A program made the position numbers and the translations under genes. This document shows positions 7,255 through 13,032 of a stretch of DNA of 13,032 nt, piece by piece; within the stretch, counting starts at the first letter, position 1, and each line of letters starts with the position of its first letter. Where the stretch lies: the NCBI GenBank assembly GCA_020056865.1, contig JAGVGX010000242.1, positions 1 to 13,032 on the forward strand. The letters run 5' to 3'. Source of the DNA: Desulfobacterales bacterium (lineage in GTDB: Bacteria; Desulfobacterota; Desulfobacteria; Desulfobacterales; BuS5). The notes under the pieces were generated by a model. That model was given only the letters and a program-made list of their open reading frames with translations, was not told the origin of the DNA and searched no databases.

Positions 7255-7354
7255 GCTTACTTCCTCCTGTTAAGTTTAAATATTTTTTTGGTTTCGTATC
7301 AGTTCCGGATTAAAAAGAGCTTTGATCTGGCTGTTCATATGTGGCATTCGTCAT

Positions 7355-7370
7355 AGCAATTAGCGTGCCA
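7355..7370 (-). promoter_or_regulatory. Sigma-54 (RpoN) promoter of the nuoE-hdrA operon
   Basis: The minus strand reads TGGCACG-CTAA-TTGCT, an exact match to the -24/-12 consensus TGGCACG-N4-TTGC(A/T) with invariant GG and GC at the right spacing. It points at the nuoE-like gene. Transcription would begin near 7344, leaving a leader of about 90 nt. The neighbouring gene encodes a sigma-54 activator, which supports the call. Confidence 0.9.
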
Positions 7371-7469
7371 ATTCATAACCAATTGAAATATAAGTATATA
7401 TTATTGAGTTACAGGCTTATTTGGTTTGTATGAGATGAAATACGGTTGTTTTATTAGATTCTTATAATA

Positions 7470-7492
7470 TTGAAACAAAATAATTGTTTCAA
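7470..7492. promoter_or_regulatory. Inverted repeat, probable activator binding site
   Basis: TTGAAACA (7470-7477) and TGTTTCAA (7485-7492) form a perfect 8-bp inverted repeat with a 7-bp AT spacer. The site lies about 100 bp upstream of the sigma-54 promoter, the usual place for an enhancer-like upstream activating sequence. The same half-site recurs at 7565-7607. The likely binder is the adjacent Fis-type HTH activator; this is an inference. Confidence 0.6.
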
Positions 7493-7564
7493 ATTGTAAT
7501 ACACTGAATTAAAATCTGATAGTATAATGTTTAATTTAAGCAGGTTACCTTTAGAATGGAAAGT

Positions 7565-7607
7565 TTGAAACACTATCTGAAACATTTGAAACAAGATGAA
7601 ACGTTTC
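7565..7607. promoter_or_regulatory. Phased array of TGAAAC half-sites, probable upstream activating sequences
   Basis: Four same-direction copies occur: TTGAAACA (7565-7572), CTGAAACA (7577-7584), TTGAAACA (7586-7593) and ATGAAACG (7596-7603). Their spacings of 12, 9 and 10 bp are close to one helical turn, so they would lie on roughly one DNA face. The last copy forms the palindrome GAAACGTTTC (7598-7607). The array lies about 195-235 bp upstream of the sigma-54 promoter and immediately after the activator gene's stop codon. Confidence 0.55.
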
Positions 7608-7619
7608 GGTTCATTTGGG

Positions 7620-9347
7620 TTAATTAAGCCCGAATTTTTTAATATATCGCCACAAGGATGTACGGCTTATGCCAAGAAGCTCAGACGCTTTTCCCCGTTT
7701 GCCCTTGCTGATTGAAAGTGCCTGTGAAACGGTTTCACGATTAAGCTTTTCTTGAGTAAGGTGGTATGTTTTTAAAGAAGAGGCGTCTGACATGTTGAAT
7801 TCGGTGAATTCCGGAAGGCTGCTCATAAATATTACCGGCCCTTTGGCAAACACGTAGGCATGTTCAAGGGCTCTTTCCAGTTCCCTGACATTTCCTGGAA
7901 ATGGATATTTCTGAAAAAAAAGTGAAACTTTTGTATCAACAGTACGTATTTTTTTGTTATACTGCTTATTAAATCGTTTGATGAAATGGTTGACAAGTAA
8001 AGGGATGTCTTCTCTTCTCTCCCGAAGTGGCGGAAGATTCAACGGCACAGTTCGCAAACGATAGTAAAAGTCTTCTCTAAACAATCCTTTTTTGATGGCT
8101 TCGGTCAGATTTTTGTTGGTTGCGCTGATAATACGGGCTTCCATGCTGAGTGTCTGGGTTCCTCCGACGCGTTCAAATTCCCGCTGGTCAAGAACTCGAA
8201 GCAGTTTTACCTGTAATTCGGGTTTAAGTTCTCCAATTTCATCAAGAAACAGGGTGCCTCCTTTAGCCATTTCAAATCTGCCGGGTTTTGAATGTTCAGC
8301 TCCGGTAAAAGAAGCTTTTTCATGTCCGAAAAGCTCTGATTCCAGTAATGTTTCAGCAAATGTCACACAGTTTGTTGTTACAAATGGACCTTTTGAACGA
8401 AGGGAGTGATTATGGATGGCTTTTGCAATAAGGGTTTTGCCCGTCCCGCTTTCTCCGGAAATTAATACGTTGGCATCGCTGACAGCAATATCCGGAAGCA
8501 TTGAAAACAGACGCTGCATTGTATCACTTTTCCCTATAATGTTTTCAAAAGAGTGATGATATCTTGTCCCATCAGCAGGATACATCTCCCCACCAAGGGG
8601 ACGAAATGTTTCAACTGCTCCTAAAACCATACCGGTAGTGTCACGAAGTACGTTGGTGTTCACCAGAATAGCCTGACGGCTGCCGCCTTTGTTGAAAATT
8701 CTTACTTCCTGGTCAATATAGCTTTGTCCGCCATTTAAAGCATTTCTCAAAGGACACGACAGTTTGCAAACATCAGAACGAAATACTTCCCAGCAGTATT
8801 TTCCAATTGCTTCTTCACGCTTGTATCCGGTGATTTTTTCTGCTGTTTGATTGAACGATGAAATTCGCCAGTGAGTTGTTATGGTAAAAACACCTTCGGG
8901 AAGGTTATCTATCAAGCCTTCATGTGATATCAGGTTGTGGCGCATCTCATATCTGGTTTTTTGTGTTTTGACGATAGATAAAGGCCGGTGTTTTTTTTGA
9001 AAACAAAGGATGGTACCTGTAGCAGACTGATTGGTATCGAAAATCGGATAAACAGAATAACCGCATAGAAATTTATCACCTGAATGGCATAACAGTTCTG
9101 CCTCCAGACCAACACCTGGCTGTCCGTTTTCTAATGTGTTGTTGATTGTTGCCCTTACTCTTGTTAACTCCGGCTCGCGAAAAAGTTTGGATAATGGAAA
9201 CATTTTGCCCGGTTTGGGCTCGTATCCAATAAGCCATCGGATCACATGGTTGGCGCTCATGATCAGAAGGGAAGAGGTAAGAGCAACAACGCCGTCGGCT
9301 TTCTGCAAGGGATTCAGTTGTATATAGTCCGATTTATTTATCGACAT
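7620..9347 (-). CDS. Sigma-54-dependent transcriptional activator, PAS-AAA+-Fis type
   Basis: A 575-residue enhancer-binding protein. A diverged N-terminal sensor region (about 15-120, PAS-like) is followed by a clear PAS domain (about 143-250) containing the DVCKLSCPL motif (Cys194 and Cys198, with Cys185 nearby), common in deltaproteobacterial activators and suspected of redox or metal sensing. The AAA+ domain (about 268-500) has Walker A GESGTGKT (298-305), Walker B GGTLFLDE (363-370), and LFREDFYYRL with conserved arginines. The sigma-54 contact loop reads ASFTGA (345-350) instead of GAFTGA. A Fis-type helix-turn-helix ends the protein (about 538-575, KASELLGISRTSLWRYIKK). There is no receiver domain, so it senses directly, not through a kinase. 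It probably activates the sigma-54 promoter at 7355-7370. It starts 5 nt after the NifU-like gene with no clear Shine-Dalgarno, which suggests translational coupling. Confidence 0.92.
   Translation of the reverse strand: MSINKSDYIQLNPLQKADGVVALTSSLLIMSANHVIRWLIGYEPKPGKMFPLSKLFREPELTRVRATINNTLENGQPGVGLEAELLCHSGDKFLCGYSVYPIFDTNQSATGTILCFQKKHRPLSIVKTQKTRYEMRHNLISHEGLIDNLPEGVFTITTHWRISSFNQTAEKITGYKREEAIGKYCWEVFRSDVCKLSCPLRNALNGGQSYIDQEVRIFNKGGSRQAILVNTNVLRDTTGMVLGAVETFRPLGGEMYPADGTRYHHSFENIIGKSDTMQRLFSMLPDIAVSDANVLISGESGTGKTLIAKAIHNHSLRSKGPFVTTNCVTFAETLLESELFGHEKASFTGAEHSKPGRFEMAKGGTLFLDEIGELKPELQVKLLRVLDQREFERVGGTQTLSMEARIISATNKNLTEAIKKGLFREDFYYRLRTVPLNLPPLRERREDIPLLVNHFIKRFNKQYNKKIRTVDTKVSLFFQKYPFPGNVRELERALEHAYVFAKGPVIFMSSLPEFTEFNMSDASSLKTYHLTQEKLNRETVSQALSISKGKRGKASELLGISRTSLWRYIKKFGLN
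7724..7738. promoter_or_regulatory. Perfect palindrome GTGAAAC-G-GTTTCAC inside the activator gene
   Basis: GTGAAAC (7724-7730) and GTTTCAC (7732-7738) flank a single G and contain the same TGAAAC half-site as the intergenic array. It lies in the coding sequence for the region just before the activator's helix-turn-helix. It could be an extra binding site or a coincidence of codon choice. Confidence 0.3.
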
Positions 9348-9352
9348 GTTTT

Positions 9353-9784
9353 TTATGTTTTTGATGTTTGATAGATTTTTTTCCAGGGCGAACGCTTATT
9401 TTGTTTGTAGTTTGAAAGCGCAAGATAAAAAGTTCCTGCTGCCAGCTCGGCACAATGGATGTCTTCCAAAGGTAACGTTTCCAGATAGTTTACAATATGA
9501 TCAGGCGTTATATCCCACGCCTCTGTGATTGTTTTTCCCTCAGACAAACAGGCGATTGCATTAGCGCATGCCAAAGTATTCAAACATCCGTTGGTTTCAA
9601 AAAATATTTTATTTATGTGGTCATTGCCAGCCATTAGAAATATCTCCACGGTATCACCGCACTGGCCGGTTTGCTTGCCGTAACCGTCAGGATCTTTTAT
9701 TCTTTTTCTTCTTTCTGTATTAAGTGCCGGCCTGTAATAATACTGCTTTTTTTCCTCTGATTTTTTTTTGTTGTATAAGCTCAT
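9353..9784 (-). CDS. NifU-like N-terminal Fe-S cluster scaffold protein
   Basis: A 143-residue protein matching the IscU/NifU_N scaffold fold. The three cluster-binding Cys are present: Cys42 in TGQCGDTVEIFL, with the conserved Asp44; Cys67 in TNGCLNTLACANA; and Cys111 in EDIHCAELAAGTFYLAL. Residues 1-30 are a Lys/Arg-rich extension. The spacing (GYGKxTGxCGD, GKTITEAWDITP) resembles the stand-alone scaffold-like proteins of anaerobes rather than house-keeping IscU. Family members assemble Fe-S clusters transiently and hand them on. No cysteine desulfurase is adjacent. The stop is 5 nt before the activator's start, so the two genes are cotranscribed. A moderate Shine-Dalgarno (ACAGGAT, 9 nt away) supports the start. 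It may serve the cluster-rich complex downstream or the activator's sensing; both are inferences. Confidence 0.85.
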   Translation of the reverse strand: MSLYNKKKSEEKKQYYYRPALNTERRKRIKDPDGYGKQTGQCGDTVEIFLMAGNDHINKIFFETNGCLNTLACANAIACLSEGKTITEAWDITPDHIVNYLETLPLEDIHCAELAAGTFYLALSNYKQNKRSPWKKIYQTSKT

Positions 9785-9826
9785 TGTTTTTAAATCCTGT
9801 TAAATTAGTTTGCTTTGTTATTGCTT

Positions 9827-9855
9827 ATATGATTAAAAAAAAATAAATAAGTCAA
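9827..9855 (-). promoter_or_regulatory. Candidate sigma-70-type promoter for the nifU-like/activator operon
   Basis: The minus strand has TTGACT (9855-9850), a 17-nt spacer that is almost all T and A, and TCATAT (9832-9827) as a partial -10 hexamer. It would start transcription about 35 nt before the NifU-like gene. The -35 hexamer and spacing are good and the -10 is modest. The surrounding A/T tract weakens any short match. Confidence 0.4.
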
Positions 9856-9939
9856 CTTTATTTTAACTGCAACTCCTGATAATTTTTCACCCAGTCTTTT
9901 GTTTTTTTATCAAGCTGGCTTTTACCTGAGGAATATCTC

Positions 9940-10440
9940 ATGAAGAACCTTCTATGCTTTTCAAGAAACAGGAGAACAGATGTTAATCAGATCGATGCCG
10001 ATACTATAATTTCTTCCTGTCGAATGAATGATACCCTTACCCATGCATATGTTGAAATAACGGTTAAACTTCCTGACCTTGAAATTCAGCATGCGAAAGG
10101 CAATATATGCTGTATGAACAAAAATGTGATCAATCTTGCCGATTCTTTTCAGAAGTTAAAGGACGTCAGAATAGGTCCAGGCATGCTGAAGATAATTAAA
10201 GGGCTCATAGGTAACAGTGTTGATAGTCGGGAAGTGGTATACATGGTGGAAGAATGCTGTCACGGTGTAATATTATTTTTTACAAAAGATACGCTTGCAG
10301 CCGGAATCCCCGACAAGGCGAATGATGTCAGGGGATACTACAGAAAAATGGTAAAAGAAAACACAAGAATGTACAACCGGTGCGCTGCTTTTGCGCCTGG
10401 AAGCCCCCTTGTTGATGGGCTTGAACCATCAGAATCGTAA
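9940..10440 (+). CDS. DUF2889 family protein
   Basis: A 166-residue protein with the DUF2889 pattern: an acidic-aliphatic strand (YVEITVKLPDLEIQHAKG, about 37-54), a Cys-containing segment, VRIGPGMLKIIKGLIG (76-91), and a C-terminal block where the family's usual GC-x-HL appears as EECCHGVILFF (105-114, with Cys106, Cys107 and His108). DUF2889 has no established biochemical role; the Cys/His block could bind a metal. The start has GAGGA 7 nt upstream. The gene is divergent from the nifU-like operon (155-bp gap) and is followed after 46 nt by a second protein with the same domain, so the two probably form an operon and arose by duplication. No signal peptide or membrane segment is seen. Confidence 0.75.
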   Translation: MKNLLCFSRNRRTDVNQIDADTIISSCRMNDTLTHAYVEITVKLPDLEIQHAKGNICCMNKNVINLADSFQKLKDVRIGPGMLKIIKGLIGNSVDSREVVYMVEECCHGVILFFTKDTLAAGIPDKANDVRGYYRKMVKENTRMYNRCAAFAPGSPLVDGLEPSES

Positions 10441-10486
10441 AATGGTTGATAAAAATAACTTTTTCACGTTTTGGGGGTATTAAAAA

Positions 10487-11692
10487 ATGAAGAATTTTTT
10501 TAGAAACAAACTTGTAAGTGTTGTAAGAAAAGATCAGGATACTCTTGAGATCCACGGGGTACTTGATGATGATATTTACAGCCTTGAAATAGATTGTTCT
10601 GTAAGTATGTCCCGCATGAAAATCCTGTCAATTCAAGGCAAATGGAACCGATGGACAACGCCTGAATGTCCCAGAGCAGAAAATGTTCTTAAAGAGGCTG
10701 TTGGCTTTATAATTGAAGAAGGTATTGAGGACAAAATACATAAAATAATTGGAAGAAAAGGCTGCCGTCATTTTGCCAACCTTCTTATTGAATGTTGCTT
10801 GACAGCAAAAAAATCGGTTTTGGTTGCAAAATGGGAAGATGCTAAAAAGAAAGATGCCTCGTTGACTTTTGATAATTTTAAAAGCAGCATAAAAAATGAT
10901 TTTAAAATAGCCGATAATTTGAAAACAGCTTCTGGAAAAGTTGATAAAGATATTGGAGAAAAAGCTGTTTTCAAAAATAATACTTCCAAAAATTTGTCAA
11001 AAAAAGAAGACGTGTTTGCAAAAGATGAAGGCCTCTTATCAGATGATATAGTAATAGATCTGCACGTTCATACTTTTCCTGCTTCTCCCTGCAGTTCTGC
11101 TGTGGTAGATGTCCTGATAGAGGAAGCAAAACGAATTGGTTTGACCGGAATATGTTTAACAGATCATAATTATGTTTGGAATGCAGATAAAATTGAGGAT
11201 TTGAGACAAAAACACGGATTTTTAGTATTAAGGGGCAATGAAATAACAACCACACAGGGAGATGTGCTGGTATTTGGTTGTTACCGTGATATTAAAGGGA
11301 TCATAAGCCTTGAGGAGCTTAGAAAAGAAGTGACAAAATCCAAAGGCATTATAATATCAGCCCATCCTTTCAGGGGCTTTCTTGTTGTGGGAACAGACCA
11401 GCTTGGGCTGACTGTTGAAAAGGGTGCGCAAAGACAAATGTTTAAACTGGTTGATGCTGTTGAGGTTCTTAACGGCAAAGTTACTGAAAAAGAAAACAGC
11501 TTTGCTTTGAGCGTTGCTCAGCGTTTGGGTTTAGCGGTAACAGGTGGAAGTGACGCGCATGAAGTTTATGAAGTTGGCCAATATGCAACCCGTTTTTCCA
11601 ATAAAATAAACAATGAGTATGATCTTGTTGATGCCTTGAAAAATTCAAGGGTTGAACCTGTAAAATTTAGAGAAGCAATGAAGGAGCGCTGA
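10487..11692 (+). CDS. DUF2889-PHP domain fusion, predicted metal-dependent phosphoesterase
   Basis: A 401-residue two-domain protein. Residues ~20-112 repeat the DUF2889 pattern (LEIDCSVSMSRMKILSIQG, TTPECPRA, IIGRKGCRHFANLL with Cys93 and His95). A Lys-rich, poorly ordered linker covers about 115-185. A PHP domain follows (about 188-395) with its metal ligands: DLHVHTF (His193, His195), TDHN (Asp226, His227), GNEIT (Glu252), SAHPFRG (His293) and GGSDAHE (Asp356, His358). PHP enzymes hydrolyse phosphoesters with two or three metal ions, for example histidinol phosphate, nucleoside phosphates or the RNA/DNA ends trimmed by family members; this substrate is unknown. The ligand set is complete, so it is probably active. 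A GGGGG run 9 nt upstream is a weak ribosome site. The next gene begins 2 nt after the stop. Confidence 0.88.
   Translation: MKNFFRNKLVSVVRKDQDTLEIHGVLDDDIYSLEIDCSVSMSRMKILSIQGKWNRWTTPECPRAENVLKEAVGFIIEEGIEDKIHKIIGRKGCRHFANLLIECCLTAKKSVLVAKWEDAKKKDASLTFDNFKSSIKNDFKIADNLKTASGKVDKDIGEKAVFKNNTSKNLSKKEDVFAKDEGLLSDDIVIDLHVHTFPASPCSSAVVDVLIEEAKRIGLTGICLTDHNYVWNADKIEDLRQKHGFLVLRGNEITTTQGDVLVFGCYRDIKGIISLEELRKEVTKSKGIIISAHPFRGFLVVGTDQLGLTVEKGAQRQMFKLVDAVEVLNGKVTEKENSFALSVAQRLGLAVTGGSDAHEVYEVGQYATRFSNKINNEYDLVDALKNSRVEPVKFREAMKER
11681..11686 (+). promoter_or_regulatory. Ribosome binding site that decides a TTG start
   Basis: AAGGAG lies in the last codons of the PHP gene, exactly 8 nt before a TTG at 11695. 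The first downstream in-frame ATG (11734) is 47 nt away and would remove conserved DUF169 N-terminal residues. The spacing favours TTG as the start. Confidence 0.75.
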
Positions 11693-11694
11693 AT

Positions 11695-13032
11695 TTGAGA
11701 CCATCTATCGATTGGGAAAAAATAGTTAGAAGAATGGAGCTTCTGCTAAGGCTTAAATGCTTTCCTGTGGCCTTTAAAATGCTGGAAAAAAAGGAAGCCT
11801 TGAACGAAATTCCTTTTATGCGAAGATCGGAGCACAAGATGACCCTTTGCCAGATGATCACGCTTGTGAGAAATTCAGACTGGACGGTTGGTGCTGATCT
11901 TGACGACTTTCTTGCTCCTGAGTGTCCTTCCATTTTAGGTTTGACAGACTTGCCCGATATTTATAAAGACGGAACTTTTCGGAGTATTGTATGGGTTAAA
12001 ACAAGAGAAGACGGGAAAAAATACGAGGATGCGATCCAGAGGCTTCCTGTTGGAAAATATGAAGCTGTTGCAATGGCGCCTCTGGTGTATAATCCTTTTG
12101 AACCTGACATAGTCCTGATATATGCCAATCCTGCGCAGATGATGCTATTGATAAATTCGCTTCAGATTGAAAAATATGAAGTAATGAATTTTTTTTGTGT
12201 TGGAGAGTCTTCCTGTTCGGATGCCATAGCAAGATGTTATTTAACAGGAAAACCCTCATTGACCATTCCGTGTTATGGAGAACGGAGATATGGTCATGCT
12301 CAGGATGATGATCTTGTCATGGCATTGCCTGCCCATAGTATGGCAAAAGCCATGGACGGCCTTGAAGTCCTTTATCGAAGGGGCATTCGTTATCCGATAA
12401 GCTATGCAGGCGCAGATCAGGATATTGCCGGTGCTTTTCCCATGTCGTATGGAGGAATCGATCAACTCGATTCAATCAGGGGAAAGGACAATCGGCTGCT
12501 AATAGGCGTTACCGGAGGCATTGCCAGCGGCAAAACAACTGTGTCGAACATGTTGATAGGCCTTGGTGTTCCAGCAATTGACTTTGACATATTGGCAAGA
12601 CAGGTTGTTGAACCTGGCAAGCCTGCCTGGAAGGATATTGTTGAATATTTCGGCAAACAGATTTTGGCTGACGATGATAATCTTGACCGGAAAAAAATTT
12701 CAAAAATTGTTTTTAATGATTTTGAAAAGAGAAAAAAATTAGAAGGCTTTACCCATCCACGAATTCATGAAGCATTTATTGAACAGATTGATCTGATTAC
12801 AAAAAAAAATCCTGATGCCATTATCCAGGCGGTAATACCGCTTTTGATCGAACTTAATCTCCAGTACATGTTTCATAAAAACATTCTTGTTTATATTCCT
12901 CCTGAACAACAAATAGAGCGTTTGTCTAAAAGGGACCAAATTTCCAGAAAAGAAGCTGCAAATATGTTAAAGGCCCAGCTTCCTATTGACCAAAAAACTG
13001 AATATGTTGATTTCGTCATCAGCAACGATGCG
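11695..13032 (+). CDS. coaE: DUF169 domain fused to dephospho-CoA kinase (CoaE); C-terminus off the right edge
   Basis: The frame is open from a TTG at 11695 to the window edge (446 codons, no stop). Residues ~5-250 are a DUF169 domain with its Cys-bearing blocks (MTLCQM, APECPS, CVGESSCSD, RCYLTGKPSLTIPCYGE about 181-196). Residues ~267-446 are CoaE: P-loop GVTGGIASGKTT (271-282), AIDFDILARQVVEPG (294-308), THPRI (353-357), a VIPLLIE block (380-386) and a lid-like RLSKRDQ region (409-415). CoaE phosphorylates dephospho-CoA with ATP in the last step of CoA synthesis, in the cytoplasm. Roughly 20-30 C-terminal residues are missing. DUF169 has no known activity. No stop or frameshift separates the parts, so the fusion looks genuine. 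The start is 2 nt after the PHP gene with AAGGAG 8 nt upstream, so it is cotranscribed. Whether this is the cell's only CoaE cannot be seen. Confidence 0.9.
   Translation, partial: MRPSIDWEKIVRRMELLLRLKCFPVAFKMLEKKEALNEIPFMRRSEHKMTLCQMITLVRNSDWTVGADLDDFLAPECPSILGLTDLPDIYKDGTFRSIVWVKTREDGKKYEDAIQRLPVGKYEAVAMAPLVYNPFEPDIVLIYANPAQMMLLINSLQIEKYEVMNFFCVGESSCSDAIARCYLTGKPSLTIPCYGERRYGHAQDDDLVMALPAHSMAKAMDGLEVLYRRGIRYPISYAGADQDIAGAFPMSYGGIDQLDSIRGKDNRLLIGVTGGIASGKTTVSNMLIGLGVPAIDFDILARQVVEPGKPAWKDIVEYFGKQILADDDNLDRKKISKIVFNDFEKRKKLEGFTHPRIHEAFIEQIDLITKKNPDAIIQAVIPLLIELNLQYMFHKNILVYIPPEQQIERLSKRDQISRKEAANMLKAQLPIDQKTEYVDFVISNDA

Larger units (their letters stand above)
7255..7619. other. Regulatory intergenic region between the activator gene and the nuoE-like gene
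   Basis: The gap of 365 bases is AT-rich and holds no convincing protein gene. Its content is the nuoE Shine-Dalgarno, a leader of about 90 nt with no strong fold that I can see, the sigma-54 promoter at 7355-7370, and TGAAAC-type repeats at 7470-7492 and 7565-7607. No clear terminator follows the activator gene, so read-through into the nuoE operon is possible. Confidence 0.7.

Noticed and set aside
7470..7607. TGAAAC repeats as a short CRISPR array.
   Set aside because: The units are 6-8 bp, at one-helical-turn spacing, with no constant-length spacers and no cas genes; an operator array fits better.

Overview
The window looks like chromosomal DNA from an AT-rich, strictly anaerobic deltaproteobacterium, most likely a sulfate reducer of the Desulfobacterales. 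The signs are HdrA/FlpD-type and NuoEF-type electron-transfer proteins, a sigma-54 activator whose PAS domain carries a Cys-x3-Cys-Pro-Leu motif, a YedE-type selenium transporter, and a DUF169 domain fused to dephospho-CoA kinase. The organism is inferred from gene content and style only. No rRNA, tRNA, CRISPR array or insertion sequence was seen.

Layout from left to right. (1) Positions 1-220 hold the 5' part of a minus-strand yedE-like gene. It is preceded by a leader of about 310 nt (221-529) with a good sigma-70-type promoter at 536-564, a nested stem-loop at 423-475 and a possible 22-codon coupled ORF. (2) Positions 583-7254 hold a minus-strand operon. In transcription order it encodes a NuoE-like subunit, a NuoF-like subunit with extra ferredoxin domains, a short NuoG/HoxU-like 2Fe-2S/4Fe-4S subunit, an HdrA-FlpD(MvhD) fusion with a C-terminal winged helix, a small unknown protein and a COG1237-type metallo-beta-lactamase-fold protein. 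(3) Positions 7255-7619 are a regulatory region with a consensus sigma-54 promoter (7355-7370) facing the nuoE-like gene. Upstream of it lie an inverted repeat and a helically spaced array of TGAAAC half-sites. (4) Positions 7620-9784 hold a second minus-strand operon: a NifU-like Fe-S scaffold followed by a PAS/AAA+/Fis-type sigma-54 activator, probably driven by a sigma-70-type promoter at 9827-9855. (5) From 9940 to the right edge there is a divergent plus-strand group: a DUF2889 protein, a DUF2889-PHP phosphoesterase fusion, and a TTG-started DUF169-CoaE fusion cut by the window edge.

Working model (inference): the activator senses redox or Fe-S status through its Cys-bearing PAS domain and switches on, with sigma-54, a soluble complex rich in Fe-S clusters. 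In that complex NADH electrons would enter at the NuoE/NuoF module and pass through the HoxU-like subunit to the HdrA-FlpD fusion. The arrangement resembles the BamE-I part of class II benzoyl-CoA reductases and Hdr/Flx systems, but no catalytic partner (HdrBC, hydrogenase, BamBC) is encoded here. The HdrA-FlpD protein also lacks a usual cysteine ligand in two clusters. The plus-strand group appears unrelated to this module.
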